From Herbaspirillum sp. AP02 (lineage in GTDB: Bacteria > Pseudomonadota > Gammaproteobacteria > Burkholderiales > Burkholderiaceae_D): a DNA stretch of 64,000 bases. The stretch is taken from assembly GCF_015767275.1 (NCBI RefSeq), contig NZ_JADWMY010000016.1:1-64000 (forward strand). The letters run 5' to 3'. Of the stretch, positions 62,587-64,000 are shown in pieces; within the stretch, counting starts at the first letter, position 1; every line of letters starts with the position of its first letter. The translations under genes and the position numbers were made by a program. The notes under the pieces were generated by a model. That model saw only the letters and a list, made by a program, of their open reading frames with translations, was not told the origin of the DNA and searched no databases.

Positions 62587-64000
62587 ATGTTGCGCATCTC
62601 TGAACTAAGCCTTCCGTTGAACCATACGGAAGATGAACTGAACGCCGCCATCCTCGAGCGCCTGGGCATCCAGGCCGACGAGATGCTGTCCTTCACCCTG
62701 TTTCGGCGCAGCTACGATGCCCGCAAGAAGACGGCCATCACCCTGAACTACACCATCGATGTCGCGCTCAGGAACGAGGCCGAGGTCTCGCAGCGTAACG
62801 CGAAGAAAACCAATGTCGGCCCCACGCCCGACACTTCCTATCATTTCGTCACTCGCGCCCCGGCCACCCTGAAGAAGCGTCCGGTGGTCATCGGGTTCGG
62901 GCCGTGCGGCCTGTTTGCCGCGCTGATCCTGGCCGAGATGGGCTTCAACCCAATCATCCTGGAACGCGGCAAGACCGTGCGCGAGCGCACCAAGGACACC
63001 TGGGGCCTGTGGCGCCAGCGCGAACTGAAGCCCGAATCCAATGTGCAGTTCGGCGAAGGTGGCGCCGGTACCTTCTCCGACGGCAAGCTCTACAGCCAGG
63101 TCAAGGACCCCAAGCATTACGGCCGCAAGGTGTTGACCGAATTCGTCGCCGCCGATGCGCCGCCGGAAATCATGTACGTCAGCAAGCCCCACATCGGCAC
63201 CTTCCGTCTGGTCAAGATGATCCAGCTGATGCGCGACAAGATCGAGAAGCTGGGCGGTGAATTCCGCTTCGAACAGCGGGTCGAGGACGTGCTCATCGAA
63301 GAGGGCCGCATCCGCGGACTGACCTTGTCTACTGGCGAACAGATCGAGGCCGACCACGTGGTGCTGGCCATCGGCCACAGCGCCCGCGATACCTTCGAGA
63401 TGCTCTACGAACGCGGTGTCTACATCGAGGCCAAGCCGTTCTCCATCGGCTTCCGCGCCGAACACCCGCAGTCGTTGATCGACAAGTGCCGCTTCGGTCC
63501 CGGCGCCGGCCATCCCATCCTGGGCGCGGCCGATTACAAGCTGGTGCACCATGCTGCCAACGGTCGTTCGGTGTACAGCTTCTGCATGTGCCCGGGCGGC
63601 ACCGTGGTGGCGGCCACTTCCGAGCCGGGCCGGGTGGTCACCAACGGCATGAGCCAGTATTCCCGCAATGAGCGCAATGCCAACAGCGGTATCGTGGTGG
63701 GCATTTCGCCGGCCGATTATCCCGGTCATCCGCTGGCCGGCATTGCCTTCCAGCGCGAGTGGGAAAGCCGCGCCTACGAGCTGGGCGGCAGCAACTATGA
63801 CGCGCCGGCCCAACTGGTGGGTGACTTCATCGCCAACCGTCCCTCGACGCAACTGGGCAGCGTGGAGCCGTCCTACAAGCCGGGTGTGAAGCTGGGTGAC
63901 CTCAATCCCTCATTGCCGAGCTACGCCATCGAGGCCATCCGCGAGGCGCTGCCGGCCTTCGAGAAGCAGATTCGTGGTTATTCCATGCACGACGCCGTGC
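62587..64000 (+). CDS. COG2509-type FAD-dependent dehydrogenase, partial
   Basis: Starts ATG 62587 (MLRISELSLPLNHTEDELNA) and runs off the window after ~470 codons. An N-terminal alpha-beta segment (1-95) leads into the FAD fold PVVIGFGPCGLFAALILAEM, FGEGGAGTFSDGKLYS and VVLAIGHSARDTFEML. Family members are uncharacterised NAD(FAD)-utilising dehydrogenases of ~540 residues, so only the last ~70 residues are missing. Confidence 0.9.
   Translation, partial: MLRISELSLPLNHTEDELNAAILERLGIQADEMLSFTLFRRSYDARKKTAITLNYTIDVALRNEAEVSQRNAKKTNVGPTPDTSYHFVTRAPATLKKRPVVIGFGPCGLFAALILAEMGFNPIILERGKTVRERTKDTWGLWRQRELKPESNVQFGEGGAGTFSDGKLYSQVKDPKHYGRKVLTEFVAADAPPEIMYVSKPHIGTFRLVKMIQLMRDKIEKLGGEFRFEQRVEDVLIEEGRIRGLTLSTGEQIEADHVVLAIGHSARDTFEMLYERGVYIEAKPFSIGFRAEHPQSLIDKCRFGPGAGHPILGAADYKLVHHAANGRSVYSFCMCPGGTVVAATSEPGRVVTNGMSQYSRNERNANSGIVVGISPADYPGHPLAGIAFQREWESRAYELGGSNYDAPAQLVGDFIANRPSTQLGSVEPSYKPGVKLGDLNPSLPSYAIEAIREALPAFEKQIRGYSMHDAV

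Overview
This window looks like a chromosomal replication-origin region from a high-GC betaproteobacterium of the Oxalobacteraceae, most likely Herbaspirillum or a close relative. I infer this from the gene set and protein sequences (dnaA-dnaN-gyrB, mnmG-rsmG-parA-parB, lipB-lipA, a 3-hydroxypropionate-type mmsA/GMC cluster); no database search was run. No tRNA, rRNA or CRISPR array was seen.

Region 1-6 kb is an accessory patch beside the 3' end of gyrB. It has a decayed type I restriction locus (intact hsdS, hsdR whose recognisable part stops after about 290 codons, no hsdM in view), a 5'-truncated DUF3892 gene, a lower-GC divergent pair (a YiiX-type NlpC/P60-like cysteine hydrolase and an unrecognised 296-aa protein), and frameshifted remnants next to gyrB.

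Region 6-12 kb is gyrB, dnaN and dnaA, all transcribed leftwards. The genes rpmH-rnpA-yidC-mnmE that often sit upstream of dnaA are absent. Instead come a class II amidotransferase gene and two small paralogous genes. Each of these has a similar upstream element and an identical 30-bp CUCCUCCUCCC-bearing 3' UTR in front of a terminator. A LysR gene and an AsmA-family gene follow.

Region 17.6-19.2 kb is the best oriC candidate. Two co-oriented modules, each with a perfect DnaA box, a spacer, GTTAAC, DnaA-trio-like CTA repeats and an AT-rich tract, lie 873 bp apart on either side of a small ferredoxin gene. Leading-strand orientation agrees: dnaA/dnaN/gyrB point left, while mnmG/rsmG/parA/parB point right. 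Three parS-like sites lie at 29.8-31.6 kb.

Region 19-28.7 kb is a metabolic unit: a divergent LysR regulator, a CoA-acylating semialdehyde dehydrogenase, a GMC alcohol oxidase/dehydrogenase and a complete branched-chain-amino-acid-type ABC importer. It probably takes up and oxidises a small hydroxy acid such as 3-hydroxypropionate.

Region 29-36 kb holds a TSUP exporter, mnmG, rsmG, a lipocalin, a LysE-type exporter and parAB. Region 36-64 kb is ordinary housekeeping and envelope content: opgG, bglX, two ABC exporters, an HD hydrolase, a chemotaxis receptor, D-amino acid aminotransferase, the YbeD/lipB/lipA set split by a LysR-DUF2917 pair, ribA, a His-rich COG0523 GTPase, a CHASE-PAS-GGDEF-EAL protein, an AEC transporter with a GntR regulator, mnmC with a degenerate methyltransferase half, a YXWGXW-like secreted protein, a MarR-GNAT fusion with two operator palindromes, and the start of a COG2509-type flavoprotein that runs off the right edge.
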